A model generated the notes under the pieces. The model was not told the origin of the DNA. It searched no databases and worked only from the letters and a program-made list of their open reading frames with translations. A program made the translations under genes and the position numbers. From Bradyrhizobium sp. SSBR45G (GTDB lineage Bacteria; Pseudomonadota; Alphaproteobacteria; Rhizobiales; Xanthobacteraceae): a stretch of DNA of 64,000 nt. Positions 50,525-58,907 of the stretch are shown in pieces (the first letter of the stretch is position 1; each line of letters opens with the position of its first letter). The stretch spans positions 329,027-393,026 of the forward strand of contig NZ_BSCT01000003.1 of NCBI RefSeq assembly GCF_030159255.1. The letters are read 5' to 3'.

Positions 50525-51850
50525 TCATTCCGTCTGCTCCGGACCGTCATAGGCGATGCCGCGGATGACGGCGGCCTGACCGAACTTCTTGCGCAATGCG
50601 TCCATCGCGCGCTCCGCTGAGGCCGAGCGGCGATCGAGCATGTCGGTGTCGGACGCCTCGGAGCCTGGGCGCAACGCACTGACGCCGGCGCCCATCAGCC
50701 GGAACGCGGTGCCATCCGTCTCGCGCGCCAGCATCTCCTTGCAGATCGCAAAGATCTTGCCGGCCAGCTGCGTCGGCGCCGCGATCGACTGCGAGCGGGT
50801 ACGCTGGCGGAAATCCGCCGTCTTCAGCTTCAAGGTGATGGTCGAGCCCGCGAGCTGGCTCGACTTGAGGCGCGAGGACACCTTCTCCGACAGCCGCCAC
50901 AGCGTCTTTTCCAGGGGCGCGTAGTCGCGGATATCAATGTCGAAGGTGGTCTCGTTCGAGATCGTCTTGGCGCCGCGATCGGCCACGACCTTGCGATCGT
51001 CGATGCCGCGCGCCAGCCGCCACAGCCTCCGGCCGTCGCCGCCGAACTGCTTCATCAGCTCGATCTCGTCGGCGCGCTGCAGGTCGGCGATGCTGCGGAA
51101 GCCGTGGCTCGCCAGCCGCTGCTGGGTGGCGGGGCCGACACCGAAGATGAAGCCGACCGGCTTGTCCGCCAGCATCTGCCGCGCCTCGTCCTGGTCGAGG
51201 GCGGCGAAGCCGCGCGGCTTGTCGAGGTCGGAGGCGATCTTGGCCAGGAACTTGTTGCAGGACAGCCCGACCGACACGGTGATGCCGATGTTGGCCTCGA
51301 CCTCGCGGGCGAACCGCGCCAGCACCTTCGCCGGGATCATGCCGTGGACGCGCTCGGTGCCGGAGAGATCGAGGAACGCCTCGTCGATCGACAGCGGCTC
51401 GACCAGCGGCGTCAGCGCCTGCATCGCCTGCCGCACCTCGCGGCCGACGCGGACATATTTCGCCATGTCGGGGCGGATCACCACAGCCGAGGGGCACAGC
51501 TCCAGCGCCTTGAACATCGGCATCGCCGAGCGCACGCCATAGGTGCGGGCGATGTAGCAGGCCGCCGACACCACGCCGCGCTTGCCGCCGCCGATGATGA
51601 CGGGGCGGTCGGCCACCTCGGGATTGTCGCGCTTCTCGACGGTCGCATAGAACGCATCACAGTCGATATGGGCGAGCGTCAGTGCCGAAAGGGTGCGGTG
51701 CCGGACCAGGCGCGGCGAACCGCAGGCGGCACAGCGGCGCGCGCCGATCTCCAGATCCGTCAGACAGTCGCGGCAGAAGCAGGTCGGCCCGGCGGCCGCG
51801 CGCGACGCTCCCTCTGGCGCTGTCGTGGTCACGGCACGTCGCGCTCCCAC
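50525..51850 (-). CDS. dinB: DNA polymerase IV (DinB/UmuC Y-family) with N-terminal zinc-ribbon
   Basis: A translesion polymerase of 441 residues if the GTG at 51850 is used. The N terminus has two CxxC pairs (C26-R-D-C29 and C40-A-A-C43, plus C24), a putative zinc ribbon not present in E. coli DinB. The polymerase core follows: AHIDCDAFYATVEKRDNP, SAACYIARTYGVRSAMP, SIDEAFLDLSG and GLSCNKFLAKIASDLDKP. The start is uncertain (a GTG at 51832 is an alternative). Its first codons overlap the DUF3572 gene by 22 bp. Confidence 0.9.
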   Translation of the reverse strand: MGARRAVTTTAPEGASRAAAGPTCFCRDCLTDLEIGARRCAACGSPRLVRHRTLSALTLAHIDCDAFYATVEKRDNPEVADRPVIIGGGKRGVVSAACYIARTYGVRSAMPMFKALELCPSAVVIRPDMAKYVRVGREVRQAMQALTPLVEPLSIDEAFLDLSGTERVHGMIPAKVLARFAREVEANIGITVSVGLSCNKFLAKIASDLDKPRGFAALDQDEARQMLADKPVGFIFGVGPATQQRLASHGFRSIADLQRADEIELMKQFGGDGRRLWRLARGIDDRKVVADRGAKTISNETTFDIDIRDYAPLEKTLWRLSEKVSSRLKSSQLAGSTITLKLKTADFRQRTRSQSIAAPTQLAGKIFAICKEMLARETDGTAFRLMGAGVSALRPGSEASDTDMLDRRSASAERAMDALRKKFGQAAVIRGIAYDGPEQTE

Positions 51851-52128
51851 TGCCGGTCGCCCAATACCTGCCTTGCTGCCATGATATTGGTCGGATGTAA
51901 CTTGGAGTGGGCGGCAAAAGCCTTTACCGTCTCGTCGTCGCGCAGCACGAAATCGAGCACGCTGACCAGGAATTGCGGGTCGGCGGCCGAGGATCGCAGC
52001 GTTTCCGGCCCAATCCCGGTCTCGGCCAGGAAGCGGCCGAGACGCTCGGGCTCCCCGGCCAGGAAAGAGAGGGCCTGAACGGCAACGATTTCAGCGACTT
52101 CGCGCGGTTTTTGAGAACGCTTTTTCAA
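51829..52128 (-). CDS. DUF3572-family protein
   Basis: A 99-residue protein of the DUF3572 family: EIVAVQALSFLAGEPERLGRFLAETGIGPETLRSSAADPQFLVSVLDFVLRDDE is the conserved core. It starts at TTG 52128 with AAAGG about 10 nt upstream; no in-frame ATG or GTG is available. Function unknown. It ends inside the dinB start region (22-bp overlap), so the two are co-transcribed. Confidence 0.85.
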   Translation of the reverse strand: MKKRSQKPREVAEIVAVQALSFLAGEPERLGRFLAETGIGPETLRSSAADPQFLVSVLDFVLRDDETVKAFAAHSKLHPTNIMAARQVLGDRQWERDVP

Positions 52129-52345
52129 CGGGGCATTTGCCTTTCCATTAACTTGTCGTCTCTACTTTGCGACCATCATGCCCGAGTCTTCGGAGCGGGT
52201 TCAAGCAAGTGGAAACCATCTCGGTCGAAGATGGAATACCGCCTTAACGGCTTTGAACGAATCTGGGGCTAGTTTGAATTAGATGGGTAGCGGTGGACAG
52301 GCGTCCACCGGAGGGCAGTCGGGTGTCAGTGATTCGGAGGGGCGG

Positions 52346-52711
52346 ATGGGCAAGACCGTCCTGATCGTGGAAGACAACGAGCTCAACATGAAGCTCTTTC
52401 GCGATCTGTTGGAAGCCCATGGGTACCAGACGTCCGGTACATCCAGCGGCGTGGAGGCGCTCGACATCGTGCGCCGCACGCGTCCCGATCTCATTCTGAT
52501 GGACATCCAGCTGCCGCAGGTGTCGGGCCTGGAAGTGACGAAATGGATCAAGGACGATCCGGACCTGCGCGCGATCCCGGTGGTTGCCGTGACGGCTTTT
52601 GCGATGAAGGGCGACGAGGAGCGCATCCGCGAGGGTGGCTGCGAGGCCTATCTGTCGAAACCGATCTCGGTCGGAAAATTCATTGAAACCGTGCGACGTT
52701 TCATCGGCTAG
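52346..52711 (+). CDS. divK: Single-domain response regulator DivK
   Basis: A 121-residue CheY-like receiver. The phosphoacceptor is D53 in [13 protein letters not shown], with the acidic pair E9/D10 (VEDN), T/K switch residues in [10 protein letters not shown] and [17 protein letters not shown] precedes ATG 52346. DivK shuttles phosphoryl groups between PleC and DivJ and controls CtrA activity in the alphaproteobacterial cell cycle. pleD follows 12 bp downstream in one operon. Confidence 0.95.
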   Translation: MGKTVLIVEDNELNMKLFRDLLEAHGYQTSGTSSGVEALDIVRRTRPDLILMDIQLPQVSGLEVTKWIKDDPDLRAIPVVAVTAFAMKGDEERIREGGCEAYLSKPISVGKFIETVRRFIG

Positions 52712-52723
52712 GGAGCTTCTCCA

Positions 52724-54145
<1,422 letters not shown>

Positions 54146-54212
54146 AGGGGCGACGACCTGCCGGGTCGCCGCAGGTGCGGGCGTGTGTGAGTAGCCAAAT
54201 CTCTTTCCACAT

Positions 54213-54310
54213 CGTCATTCCGGGGCGCGCGTAGCGCGAGCCCGGAATCCATACTCCCGATCGTGGTTATGGATTCCGGGCTCGCGACTGCGTCGCGCCC
54301 CGGAATGACG
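54213..54310. repeat. 98-bp palindromic intergenic repeat
   Basis: The left arm (from CGTCATTCCGGGGCG) and the right arm (to CGCCCCGGAATGACG) are imperfect inverted copies around a short centre (CTCCCGATCGTGG), with the inner arms CCCGGAATCCATA / TATGGATTCCGGG exact. This is a typical dispersed palindrome of Bradyrhizobium-type genomes. Confidence 0.75.
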
Positions 54311-54319
54311 GCGAGTTTG

Positions 54320-54770
54320 GAGCAGCTTGCTTCCACACATGACGCTTCATCCTCGCCGCGCATCCGCGCCCGAGCTGTGCCCATCGAAACCCTCTTCGAG
54401 AACAGAGGGCGCAGGGAAGGCCGGGTGCAGGTCGCACCCATGGTCCGCGTGCAGCAAAAAAGCACGCGGCAGAACCACAGGTACGAGCCGGACATCCGGC
54501 CCTCCCTGCGCGATGGCTTTACGGCTTACTCCGTGCTCTCCCCGGGGACCGGCGTTCTTGCCCCCGTCGCGAGCGCGCGTCGTTAGCACGCGCCCGCTTG
54601 GCCTCAGCGTCGGGAGGCCAGGACCACACGGCTTCACCGTGCGCATCAGGATGTTCGTCGGCGCGGACAAGCCACGCTGCACCCCGACACGCCCACCGCA
54701 ACCCACCTCACGCTCGTGACGATCGCGATGCGCCCCTCGTGGCGAGGTGGGATGCGTGGGGGATAGCATG
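54320..54770. repeat. Probable dispersed-repeat remnant (non-coding)
   Basis: The conceptual translation of 54327-54719 (130 residues, Arg/Pro/Thr-rich, with SSRTEGAGKAGCRSHPW) is of a kind that recurs as spurious ORFs in Bradyrhizobium genomes, from repeated DNA. It has no ribosome-binding site. I regard it as repeated non-coding sequence, not a gene. The recurrence is recalled, not shown here. Confidence 0.45.
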
Positions 54771-54815
54771 AATTCTGAAAAATAGAAAGAACAAAATGAT
54801 ATTGTCCGGCTCATT

Positions 54816-55463
54816 ATGATCGCGGTGATGGATCACATGGCTTTGGATGGTATCGATGTCGTCCAACGGCGTCCCGGGATGTATGTCGGCGATACGACCG
54901 ACGGCACGGGTTTGCACCGGATGATTGAGGTCTTGGTCGACAATGCCGTCGAAGAGGCGCTCGCCGGGTTCTGCGATCGGCTCGACATCGTGTTGAATGC
55001 TGGAGGTTCGGTCACCGTCCGCGACAATGGTCGCGGCATTCCGACCGAGATCCATCCATCGGAAGGCATCCCGGCCGTCGAACTGGTCATGACGCGCCTT
55101 TCCTACGCGTTTGGTCAGCCTTCGTGGCTTTTCGTGGTCAATGCACTGTCAGAGTGGTTGCAACTGCGTGTCTGGCGTAATGGCCAGGAGCACGGCATGC
55201 GCTTCCGCCGCGGTCGGTCCGAGGCGCCCTTGAGCATCGTCGGGGAAGCCGAGATCGTGGACGGCACACCAAGGCGCGGGACGGAGATCACGTTCTGTCC
55301 GAATCCGGAGGTGTTCTCCAATGTGGTATTCGATCTGGCCAGGATCGAGCATCATCTGCGCAAGCTGCCCGTGTTCAAGGCCGGGGTTACGGTCATGCTG
55401 TCGGATCGGCGGGATGGCGGCAACAACGAGATCACTTTGCGTATCCGAGCGCCTGGGCTGTAG
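54816..55463 (+). CDS. Stand-alone GyrB-like GHKL domain without ATP lid (copy A)
   Basis: A 215-residue protein matching only the N-terminal ATPase domain of DNA gyrase B (GMYVGDTTDGTGLHRM, VDNAVEEALAG, DNGRGIPTEIHPSEGIPAVELVMT, VVNALSEWLQLRVWRNG, GTEITFCPNPEVFSN). Between the VMT and VVNALS segments gyrase has about 25 residues including GGLHGVG, the ATP lid; only about 13 are left here. The catalytic Glu of the EVVDN motif is replaced (position reads V39), with a Glu one residue earlier. It has no transducer, TOPRIM or tail. It is probably unable to hydrolyse ATP. Several start codons are possible. Confidence 0.7.
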   Translation: MIAVMDHMALDGIDVVQRRPGMYVGDTTDGTGLHRMIEVLVDNAVEEALAGFCDRLDIVLNAGGSVTVRDNGRGIPTEIHPSEGIPAVELVMTRLSYAFGQPSWLFVVNALSEWLQLRVWRNGQEHGMRFRRGRSEAPLSIVGEAEIVDGTPRRGTEITFCPNPEVFSNVVFDLARIEHHLRKLPVFKAGVTVMLSDRRDGGNNEITLRIRAPGL

Positions 55464-55539
55464 GGCGGATTAGCGTCAGCGCAATCCGCCGTTCGTCTTC
55501 CCGTGAAACGGCGGATTACGCTTGCGCTAATCCGCCCTA
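55461..55539. repeat. Palindromic repeat built on GGGCGGATTAGCG
   Basis: A 33-nt left arm (55461-55493) and a right arm (55507-55539) are inverted copies with three mismatches around a 13-nt loop. It begins with the TAG stop of the GyrB-like gene, so the repeat fused with the end of that gene. It would also act as a stable 3'-end hairpin. Confidence 0.8.
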
Positions 55540-55688
55540 CAGTCCTTGAAGCGGATTGAACAAATGAGTTTTTCGGCGCAGCGCGTCCGGCGATCTGCGT
55601 CGCCCGGGGGCAATCTCACTTTTCGATGAGGATCGATCGACCCGACGGCCGTCGTGCTAAGATCCGGCTGAGGATCAGGAGAAAGACC

Positions 55689-55880
55689 ATGGCGTGGTGG
55701 ATTTTCGTGATCGTGTCGATCGGATCGATCCCGCTCGCATCGGCGATGGCCATCGAGCGCAACCGATCAGCCCGGCGATGGCTGTGGACCGCCGCGATGG
55801 TCGGTCCACTCGCGCCGCTGGCGCTGCTGATCCTCGGCGATGCGCGGCGCCCGGCCGAACTCATAAGCCCGGCGGACTGA
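55689..55880 (+). CDS. Small two-span membrane protein
   Basis: A 63-residue protein with two hydrophobic segments (AWWIFVIVSIGSIPLASAMA and LWTAAMVGPLAPLALLILG) separated by a basic loop (IERNRSARR). AGGAGAAAG precedes ATG 55689. No family is recognised. It sits alone in the accessory segment, between a palindromic repeat and the HAD gene. Confidence 0.6.
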   Translation: MAWWIFVIVSIGSIPLASAMAIERNRSARRWLWTAAMVGPLAPLALLILGDARRPAELISPAD

Positions 55881-55918
55881 TCGGCAGAGCGCAACCTGTG
55901 TGACCGAGGCAAACAGGC

Positions 55919-55962
55919 GTGATCCGCCGTTCATCGCTGCTCGCCATCGTGCGGCGGATCAC
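55919..55962. repeat. Short REP-like palindrome GTGATCCGCCG / CGGCGGATCAC
   Basis: 11-bp perfect arms (55919-55929 and 55952-55962) with a 22-nt loop. It shares the GGCGGAT core with the repeats at 55461, 57371 and 60536. Confidence 0.65.
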
Positions 55963-56020
55963 ACTTGCTGAACGCTTCGATGGGCTGCGAACCGAAACGA
56001 AGACGTCGTGTCAGATCTCG

Positions 56021-56686
56021 TCATGTGGTTCTCTGTCCGATACAGGCATCGTGTCCCATGACGTCGGGTTCAGTGAAGCTCACGATCTCGCGAAACGCCG
56101 CCGACAGGTCATGGCGCTGGTTGAAGGGATGGCGAACCACGACGCAGCGGCAGCCGGCGTCCGTCGCCGCTTTCAGACCGGCTGCCGAGTCCTCGAACAC
56201 AAGCGTCCGTTCGGGAGCGATGTTCAGGCGCGACATCGCCAGGAGATAGGCTTGCGGATCAGGCTTGTGGTGCATGACATCATCCTTCGTGATGATGACA
56301 TCAAACCCATCGGCCATGCCCACGCGATCGAGAATCCTGTCGACCATCCAGTGATCGGCCGAACTGACGAGGCCGAGCAGCGCGCCCGTGTTCCGGCAGG
56401 CGCGGATGAACTCCCTTGCTCCGTCGGTCAGGGGCACGCCGGCTTCGATGAGATCGCTGTAGATCGCGCGAAACCGCTGGTTGAAGTCTGCGAGGCCGAC
56501 GTCGATTCGATATGTCGTGAAAAAATGGCTGGTGACCGTCTCCCAGTCTTGGCCCATCACCTCGGAATACAATGTCGGATCCGCGTGCGGAGCCCCGAAC
56601 GCAGCACATGCCGCGGCCAGAGCCCGCGCCTTGTGCGCCTCGCTCTGCACCAGCGTGCCGTCCAGATCGAACAGATAGGCCTTCAT
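56021..56686 (-). CDS. HAD-superfamily phosphatase/phosphomutase-like protein
   Basis: A 221-residue HAD hydrolase, subfamily IA (beta-phosphoglucomutase/Gph-like). Motif I is FDLDGTLV with both aspartates, motif II the serine in LGLVSSADH, motif III the lysine in HHKPDPQAY and motif IV ED in VFEDSAAG. An alpha-helical cap lies between motif I and II. It removes phosphate from small sugar or nucleotide phosphates. GGAG precedes ATG 56686. It faces the divergent leader-peptide promoter at 56740. Confidence 0.88.
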   Translation of the reverse strand: MKAYLFDLDGTLVQSEAHKARALAAACAAFGAPHADPTLYSEVMGQDWETVTSHFFTTYRIDVGLADFNQRFRAIYSDLIEAGVPLTDGAREFIRACRNTGALLGLVSSADHWMVDRILDRVGMADGFDVIITKDDVMHHKPDPQAYLLAMSRLNIAPERTLVFEDSAAGLKAATDAGCRCVVVRHPFNQRHDLSAAFREIVSFTEPDVMGHDACIGQRTT

Positions 56687-56739
56687 GCTGACAGCTCCTG
56701 CCATTCGCTGAGAGGTTGCGTATCACACCGACATGTCGC

Positions 56740-56768
56740 TTGATGCGGTGGCGCTGTTGTGGTAGTTA
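56740..56768 (+). promoter_or_regulatory. Promoter of the leaderless reading frame, copy A
   Basis: TTGATG (56740-56745), 17 nt, TAGTTA (56763-56768). The ATG of the following frame starts 7 nt after the last -10 base, where transcription should start. Copy B has the same spacing with TTGATC and TATTTG. Confidence 0.6.
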
Positions 56769-56774
56769 GATGCC

Positions 56775-56852
56775 ATGAGCAAATACGTGCGCATCGTAAA
56801 CCTCAACCACATGGCCCGCTTCGGCAGGGGCGTGGGAGGAGTCGTGCGCTAG
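56775..56852 (+). CDS. 25-codon leader peptide frame, copy A (probably leaderless)
   Basis: ATG at 56775 to TAG at 56850-56852, 25 codons. No ribosome-binding site, but the ATG coincides with the expected transcription start, as in leaderless uORFs. It shares 12 of 25 residues with copy B, including M1, V5, R6, N9, H12, R15, R18 and the invariant C-terminal VGGVVR. Length, stop codon and final 23 nt are the same in both copies. A stem and terminator follow at once. It is more likely a regulatory leader peptide than a functional protein, but a small-protein role is possible. Confidence 0.55.
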   Translation: MSKYVRIVNLNHMARFGRGVGGVVR

Positions 56853-56877
56853 GGTTTCGACGACACGATCTTTCCAC
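56832..56877 (+). ncRNA. Conserved stem in the leader, copy A
   Basis: GTGGGA (56832-56837) can pair with TTCCAC (56872-56877) and GTCGTG (56841-56846) with CACGAT (56864-56869), wobble included. The 5' strands are the last codons of the leader frame, so a translating ribosome would open the stem. Both strands are conserved in copy B. Confidence 0.45.
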
Positions 56878-56879
56878 CA

Positions 56880-56908
56880 GGCCCCGCCGGCATCGGACGG
56901 GGCCTTTT
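56880..56908 (+). terminator. Leader terminator, copy A
   Basis: GGCCCCG and CGGGGCC form a 7-bp stem, extended inside by CCG/CGG, followed by TTTT. It lies between the leader frame and the DUF1127-like gene, so it would end transcription ahead of that gene unless it is prevented. Confidence 0.75.
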
Positions 56909-56950
56909 GTTTGGCCACGGTCCCTGCCGGCACAACAGCAGGAGCGACCG

Positions 56951-57340
56951 ATGCCACCTCATCAGACCGACCTCACCGCCGAGACGGAGCGCGATGCCGC
57001 CGCGTTCGGTGTCGACCTCTCCACCGCATGGAAGGAAGCGCAAGCCGCGGCTCGTCCCGATGCACCCGTTGCGGCGCCGAGAGATGCGCTGTCGGAAAAG
57101 CAGGCCGCGGGACCACCGGCCGCACCGACCTGGACCATCATTCGCCTGATCGGACGATGGTGGCGCACATACCAGGACTGGCGCGAATGTGAGGGCGTGC
57201 GCGCGAGCTTGTCCGACATGAGCGAACGGGAGCTGACCGATATCGGCATCACGCGCGCGGAGATCGACTTCATCGCGGCGCATCGCACGCTCGACCGGCT
57301 GAAGGACGATGTCCTCATGATGTCGCGCGGCGTGATGTAG
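56951..57340 (+). CDS. Small protein with DUF1127-like C-terminal motif, copy A
   Basis: A 129-residue protein. The N-terminal ~55 residues are Ala/Asp/Pro-rich and look unstructured; a hydrophobic-aromatic stretch (TWTIIRLIGRWWRTYQDW) follows; the C-terminal part (LSDMSERELTDIGITRAEIDFIAAHR) resembles the DUF1127/YjiS motif. It ends in MMSRGVM, as does copy B at 58908. AGGAG precedes the ATG by 6 nt. It lies downstream of the leader frame and terminator. DUF1127 proteins in other alphaproteobacteria bind RNA or affect phosphate and carbon metabolism; the role here is unknown. Confidence 0.7.
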   Translation: MPPHQTDLTAETERDAAAFGVDLSTAWKEAQAAARPDAPVAAPRDALSEKQAAGPPAAPTWTIIRLIGRWWRTYQDWRECEGVRASLSDMSERELTDIGITRAEIDFIAAHRTLDRLKDDVLMMSRGVM

Positions 57341-57370
57341 CCGATGGCAGGTCACGGTCAATCGCTGAGG

Positions 57371-57396
57371 GGCGGATCAGTGCCGCGTGATCCGCC
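57371..57396. repeat. Short REP-like palindrome GGCGGATCA / TGATCCGCC
   Basis: A perfect 9-bp dyad with an 8-nt spacer. It belongs to the GGCGGAT group found four times in this segment. Confidence 0.6.
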
Positions 57397-57466
57397 GCTC
57401 GCTTTTGGCCGCGATGACAGCGTGCTGATCCGGCTCGTGGCGCCGGGAGTCGGCGATCTTGCGTTG

Positions 57467-57841
57467 CTAGAAGCTCGGACCTGCCACGGCCTTCAGTCGG
57501 CGCCAGACGTCGTCAGCCATGCGGCTTTGTCCCCAGACGGCGCCGAGCATCTTTCTCACCACCGGCTCCTGCCGGGCGAGTTGCTCGATCCGCCCGATGA
57601 AATCTGCGCCGTGCTGACACAGCAGATCTTCGACGGGGCCTGCGGCGATGAGGGCCAGCATGCGATCAGACGGGTCGAGCGCCCAGAGGTCCCGGATGAT
57701 CGGCCACGCCGCTTCGGGCTGGTCGCGGACGAGCGCATCCAGCGTTTCCCATGCAGAGAAGAGAGGGTGGGCGTTGGCCTCGCGCTGGGGCAGTCGGTGA
57801 TAGTCGATCCAGGCTCGGGCAAGGTCATGACGGTTCGTCAT
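57467..57841 (-). CDS. DUF6869-like small protein
   Basis: A 124-residue protein: LARAWIDYHRLP, AWETLDALVRDQPEAAWPIIRDLWALDPSDRMLALIAAGPVEDLLCQHGADFIGRIEQLARQEPVVRKMLGAVWGQ. This repeats the pattern I associate with the DUF6869 family of hypothetical helical proteins. It lies between the two GyrB-like modules on the opposite strand. Function unknown. Confidence 0.7.
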   Translation of the reverse strand: MTNRHDLARAWIDYHRLPQREANAHPLFSAWETLDALVRDQPEAAWPIIRDLWALDPSDRMLALIAAGPVEDLLCQHGADFIGRIEQLARQEPVVRKMLGAVWGQSRMADDVWRRLKAVAGPSF

Positions 57842-58018
57842 CGCATCGCTCCAAATCGCTCACATCGCTGCCCATGCCCGTGGTCCTGCTCAAGCGGTCT
57901 TCATCGCGAGGGTCTGTCCGCGGATGATGCTTACGCTGATCAGCTCCGCGTGCTATGATCGATCTGATCATCAGTCTGTCTTGAAGCAACACGCGCCGCG
58001 TGCCTGTAGGAGGGACGT

Positions 58019-58618
58019 TTGGATCCTATCGAGGCCGTGCAGAAGCGTCCTGGCATGTATGTCGGCGATACGACCGACGGCTCGGGATTGCACCGGATGA
58101 TCGACGAGGTGGTCGACAATGCCATCAACGAAGCGCTGGCCGGCCATGGCGATCGGCTCGACATTGTCCTGAAGGCCGACGGCGCGGTCAGCGTTCGCGA
58201 CCATGGCCGCGGCATTCCCACCGATAGGCATCCAACCGAGGGCATCCCAGCCGTCGAGCTCATCATGACTCGTCGTGGCGCGCTAGGCCCGATGGGGCTG
58301 CTCGTGGTGAATGCGCTGTCGGAATGGCTGCATCTGCGCATCTGGCGCAACGGCAAGGAGCATCGCCTACGCTTCCGCCGCGGCCGTCCCGATGGACCCT
58401 TGCGCATCGTCGGCGATGCCGAGGTCGTTGATGGCACGCCCCGGCGTGGGACGGAGATCACGTTCTGTCCGGATGCGCAGGTGTTCGCCAATACGGAGTT
58501 CGACATGACGCGGATCGAGCAGCGCCTGCGCAAGCTGCCCGTCTTCAAGGCCGGCGTGACGGTCGTGCTGTCGGATGAGCGCGGCGGCGGCAACAACGAG
58601 ATCATACTGCGCCTGTGA
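58019..58618 (+). CDS. Stand-alone GyrB-like GHKL domain without ATP lid (copy B)
   Basis: A 199-residue protein, paralogue of copy A. Start TTG 58019 with AGGAGGGACG upstream. It begins at the point equivalent to gyrase VLKGLDAV and ends after VVLSDERGGGNNEI, exactly the ATPase domain. The catalytic Glu (E30 in MIDEVVDNA) is kept, the G1 box reads DHGRGIP, and the lid with GGLHGVG is deleted as in copy A (about 11 residues instead of 25 between LIMT and VVNALS). It may bind a nucleotide but lacks the loop that closes over ATP. It precedes leader copy B by 111 bp. Confidence 0.72.
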   Translation: MDPIEAVQKRPGMYVGDTTDGSGLHRMIDEVVDNAINEALAGHGDRLDIVLKADGAVSVRDHGRGIPTDRHPTEGIPAVELIMTRRGALGPMGLLVVNALSEWLHLRIWRNGKEHRLRFRRGRPDGPLRIVGDAEVVDGTPRRGTEITFCPDAQVFANTEFDMTRIEQRLRKLPVFKAGVTVVLSDERGGGNNEIILRL

Positions 58619-58694
58619 GCATGAGCGTTGCGCGCCCCTCGCGCGAGCTGATCGGACTCTCAAGCTGAGATGTGATGAGAGCGGCATCCATCGC

Positions 58695-58723
58695 TTGATC
58701 TCGCGTCACCTTCGTGGTATTTG
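58695..58723 (+). promoter_or_regulatory. Promoter of the leaderless reading frame, copy B
   Basis: TTGATC (58695-58700), 17 nt, TATTTG (58718-58723), then exactly 6 nt to the ATG at 58730. The geometry is identical to copy A although the spacer sequence differs, which argues that both elements are functional. Confidence 0.6.
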
Positions 58724-58729
58724 CAAATC

Positions 58730-58807
58730 ATGATCAACGTCGTGCGCCGCTCCAACCGCAAACATACGACCCGCTGCAGCCGGGCCGTGGGAGGAGTCGT
58801 GCGCTAG
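58730..58807 (+). CDS. 25-codon leader peptide frame, copy B (probably leaderless)
   Basis: ATG 58730 to TAG 58805-58807, again 25 codons. It is richer in arginine than copy A (R at 6, 7, 10, 15, 18 and 25) and ends in the same VGGVVR. The last 23 nt are identical to those of copy A at DNA level. The upstream half differs at many positions but keeps length and frame, which is expected of selection on a translated frame. Confidence 0.55.
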   Translation: MINVVRRSNRKHTTRCSRAVGGVVR

Positions 58808-58832
58808 GTTTTCGTCGACACGATCATTCCAC
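58787..58832 (+). ncRNA. Conserved stem in the leader, copy B
   Basis: The same pairing as in copy A: GTGGGA with TTCCAC and GTCGTG with CACGAT, with the 5' strands inside the end of the leader frame. The loop differs at two positions from copy A. Confidence 0.45.
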
Positions 58833-58834
58833 CA

Positions 58835-58864
58835 GGCCCCGCCGGCATCGGACGGGGCCTTTTT
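58835..58864 (+). terminator. Leader terminator, copy B
   Basis: GGCCCCG and CGGGGCC stem with the same loop as in copy A, followed by five T. Downstream the DUF1127-like gene has its own ribosome-binding site. Confidence 0.78.
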
Positions 58865-58907
58865 GTTGGCCACGCTCCCTGCTGGCACCCCACAGCAGGA
58901 GCATCCG

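Larger units (their letters stand above)
54146..54815. other. Intergenic region with a palindromic repeat and a dispersed-repeat-like segment
   Basis: 670 bp between pleD and the GyrB-like gene. It holds the 98-bp palindrome at 54213-54310 and a stretch (about 54320-54770) that I treat as repeated non-coding DNA. It ends in an AT-rich segment that probably carries the promoter of the next gene. Confidence 0.55.

Noticed and set aside
54327..54719. A 130-codon frame after pleD as a real gene
   Set aside because: No ribosome-binding site, odd Arg/Pro/Thr composition, and resemblance to recurring spurious ORFs. It is reported as a probable repeat instead.
54816..58618. The GyrB-like genes as decayed gyrB pseudogenes
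   Set aside because: Both frames are open, end at the same domain border and share the same lid deletion; random decay would not give the same edges twice.
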